Shown piece by piece: positions 63,455 to 64,000 of a DNA stretch of 64,000 bases (position 1 is the first letter of the stretch; the number at the start of each line of letters is the position of its first letter). The position numbers and the translations under genes are program-made. The notes beneath the pieces were generated by a model that saw only the letters and a program-made list of their open reading frames with translations, searched no databases and was not told the origin of the DNA. This DNA is from Alcanivorax sp. (GTDB lineage: Bacteria; Pseudomonadota; Gammaproteobacteria; Pseudomonadales; Alcanivoracaceae): NCBI RefSeq assembly GCF_019431375.1, contig NZ_CP080267.1, positions 1,798,001 to 1,862,000 on the forward strand, given 5' to 3'.

Positions 63455-64000
63455 ATGGGCAGCATCACATCAGTGCGGGTAGCAACAGACTTTTCAGCAG
63501 CGGCCCAGCGGAGCATTGAACGGGCAGCCTTGCTGATCCGCCAACTTGGCATTGCCCATGGCAGTGTTTGCCACGCACTTGATCCTCACTTCATTCGCGC
63601 AGTGCGGGATCTTTTACCCGTATTGGCCGAAGTGGAACAGAAGCGTGGTTATGCCGCAGAATCCGGGCTTGAGAAAGCCAGAAGAGCGCTGGAAGACGCC
63701 AGCGGCATTCCTTTTGAGCAGATAGTGAAGGAAGGGGATGCTGCCAGTGTTCTGGTCGAGGGAAGCCATCCTGACGAACTGCTGATCATCAGCGCCAAAG
63801 GGGAAACCAGCCTGGCCGACGTAGTCATTGGCAGCACCACGGAGCGGGCACTGCGCCGCAGCAGCGGCCCAGTTCTGGTAGTCCAGAATCCCGCCACTCA
63901 GCCCTACCAGAAAGTGCTGATCCCCGTGGACTTTACCGAGGACAGCCAGCGAGCGTTAGTACTTGCCCGGGAGCTGGCACCGGATGCAATGCTGCACATC
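63455..64000 (+). CDS. Universal stress protein, C-terminus outside window
   Basis: At least 182 residues and still open. GAGAAGGGAG precedes the ATG. It holds one full UspA domain, with GSTTERALRRSSGPVLVV as the ATP-binding loop, and the start of a second (VLIPVDFTEDSQRALVLARE), so it is a tandem-Usp protein. N-terminus complete; the end is beyond 64000. Confidence 0.9.
   Translation, partial: MGSITSVRVATDFSAAAQRSIERAALLIRQLGIAHGSVCHALDPHFIRAVRDLLPVLAEVEQKRGYAAESGLEKARRALEDASGIPFEQIVKEGDAASVLVEGSHPDELLIISAKGETSLADVVIGSTTERALRRSSGPVLVVQNPATQPYQKVLIPVDFTEDSQRALVLARELAPDAMLHI

Overview
The window looks like chromosomal DNA of a marine, hydrocarbon- or lipid-using gammaproteobacterium, probably Alcanivorax or a close relative. 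This is inferred from a Baeyer-Villiger-type monooxygenase/esterase/dehydrogenase operon, an SdsA-type alkyl sulfatase, several REP-like repeats and gamma-type housekeeping genes (acpH, yidD, HIT). No 16S or other taxonomic marker is present. Coding density is high. I see no tRNA, rRNA or CRISPR array.

Layout. 1-3555 (minus) is the start of a giant DUF11-repeat surface protein that runs off the left edge. 3801-13500 (minus) is one tightly coupled operon for a Tol/Exb-like trans-envelope machine: an AgmX/TonB-like protein, two ExbD/TolR proteins, one TolQ/ExbB protein, a small periplasmic protein, two TPR lipoproteins, a long TPR/coiled-coil periplasmic protein and its small partner. It resembles the Agl/Glt gliding and sporulation machinery of myxobacteria. 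The same strand continues at 13881-17127 with DUF3570, DUF4266, a TlpA-like thioredoxin and two small outer-membrane barrels, then at 17183-19792 with an HzsA-like di-heme lipoprotein. A divergent block at 19981-26286 encodes two more CXXCH secreted proteins, a Tat-exported DUF1501-like protein and ApbE. At 27731-30098 lies a second copy of two genes of the Glt-like operon.

26288-38462 holds a REP/RAYT pair, a LysE exporter, an SDR, a LEA-type lipoprotein, an AraC regulator divergent from a monooxygenase-esterase-SDR operon, a 3D-domain protein, a lipoprotein hydrolase and another SDR. 38541-41957 pairs a Cys-rich surface protein with a divergent VpsR-like sigma-54 activator. 41960-50216 carries acpH, a GNAT remnant, HIT, a two-domain QueD-like protein, LysR, an Arc-like repressor, a diguanylate cyclase, an M23 protein and a GAF/HD-GYP protein.

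50422-58982 may be a zinc-economy region. thrS, hisI and cysS are grouped outside their usual operons, followed by a small metal-chaperone-like protein, a porin with a His-rich loop, ZnuA and an ABC-3 permease, with no ATPase gene. 59034-62973 contains a small outer-membrane barrel and an alkyl sulfatase gene cleanly split by an IS3-family element; removing the element and one copy of the 3-bp target duplication restores the frame exactly. A universal stress protein runs off the right edge.

The intergenic DNA is unusual. Four gene ends (three convergent with GC-rich cores, one convergent without) carry nested inverted repeats, and at least seven copies of palindromic GTTGGAGC/GTAGGAGC-type repeats are spread across the window.
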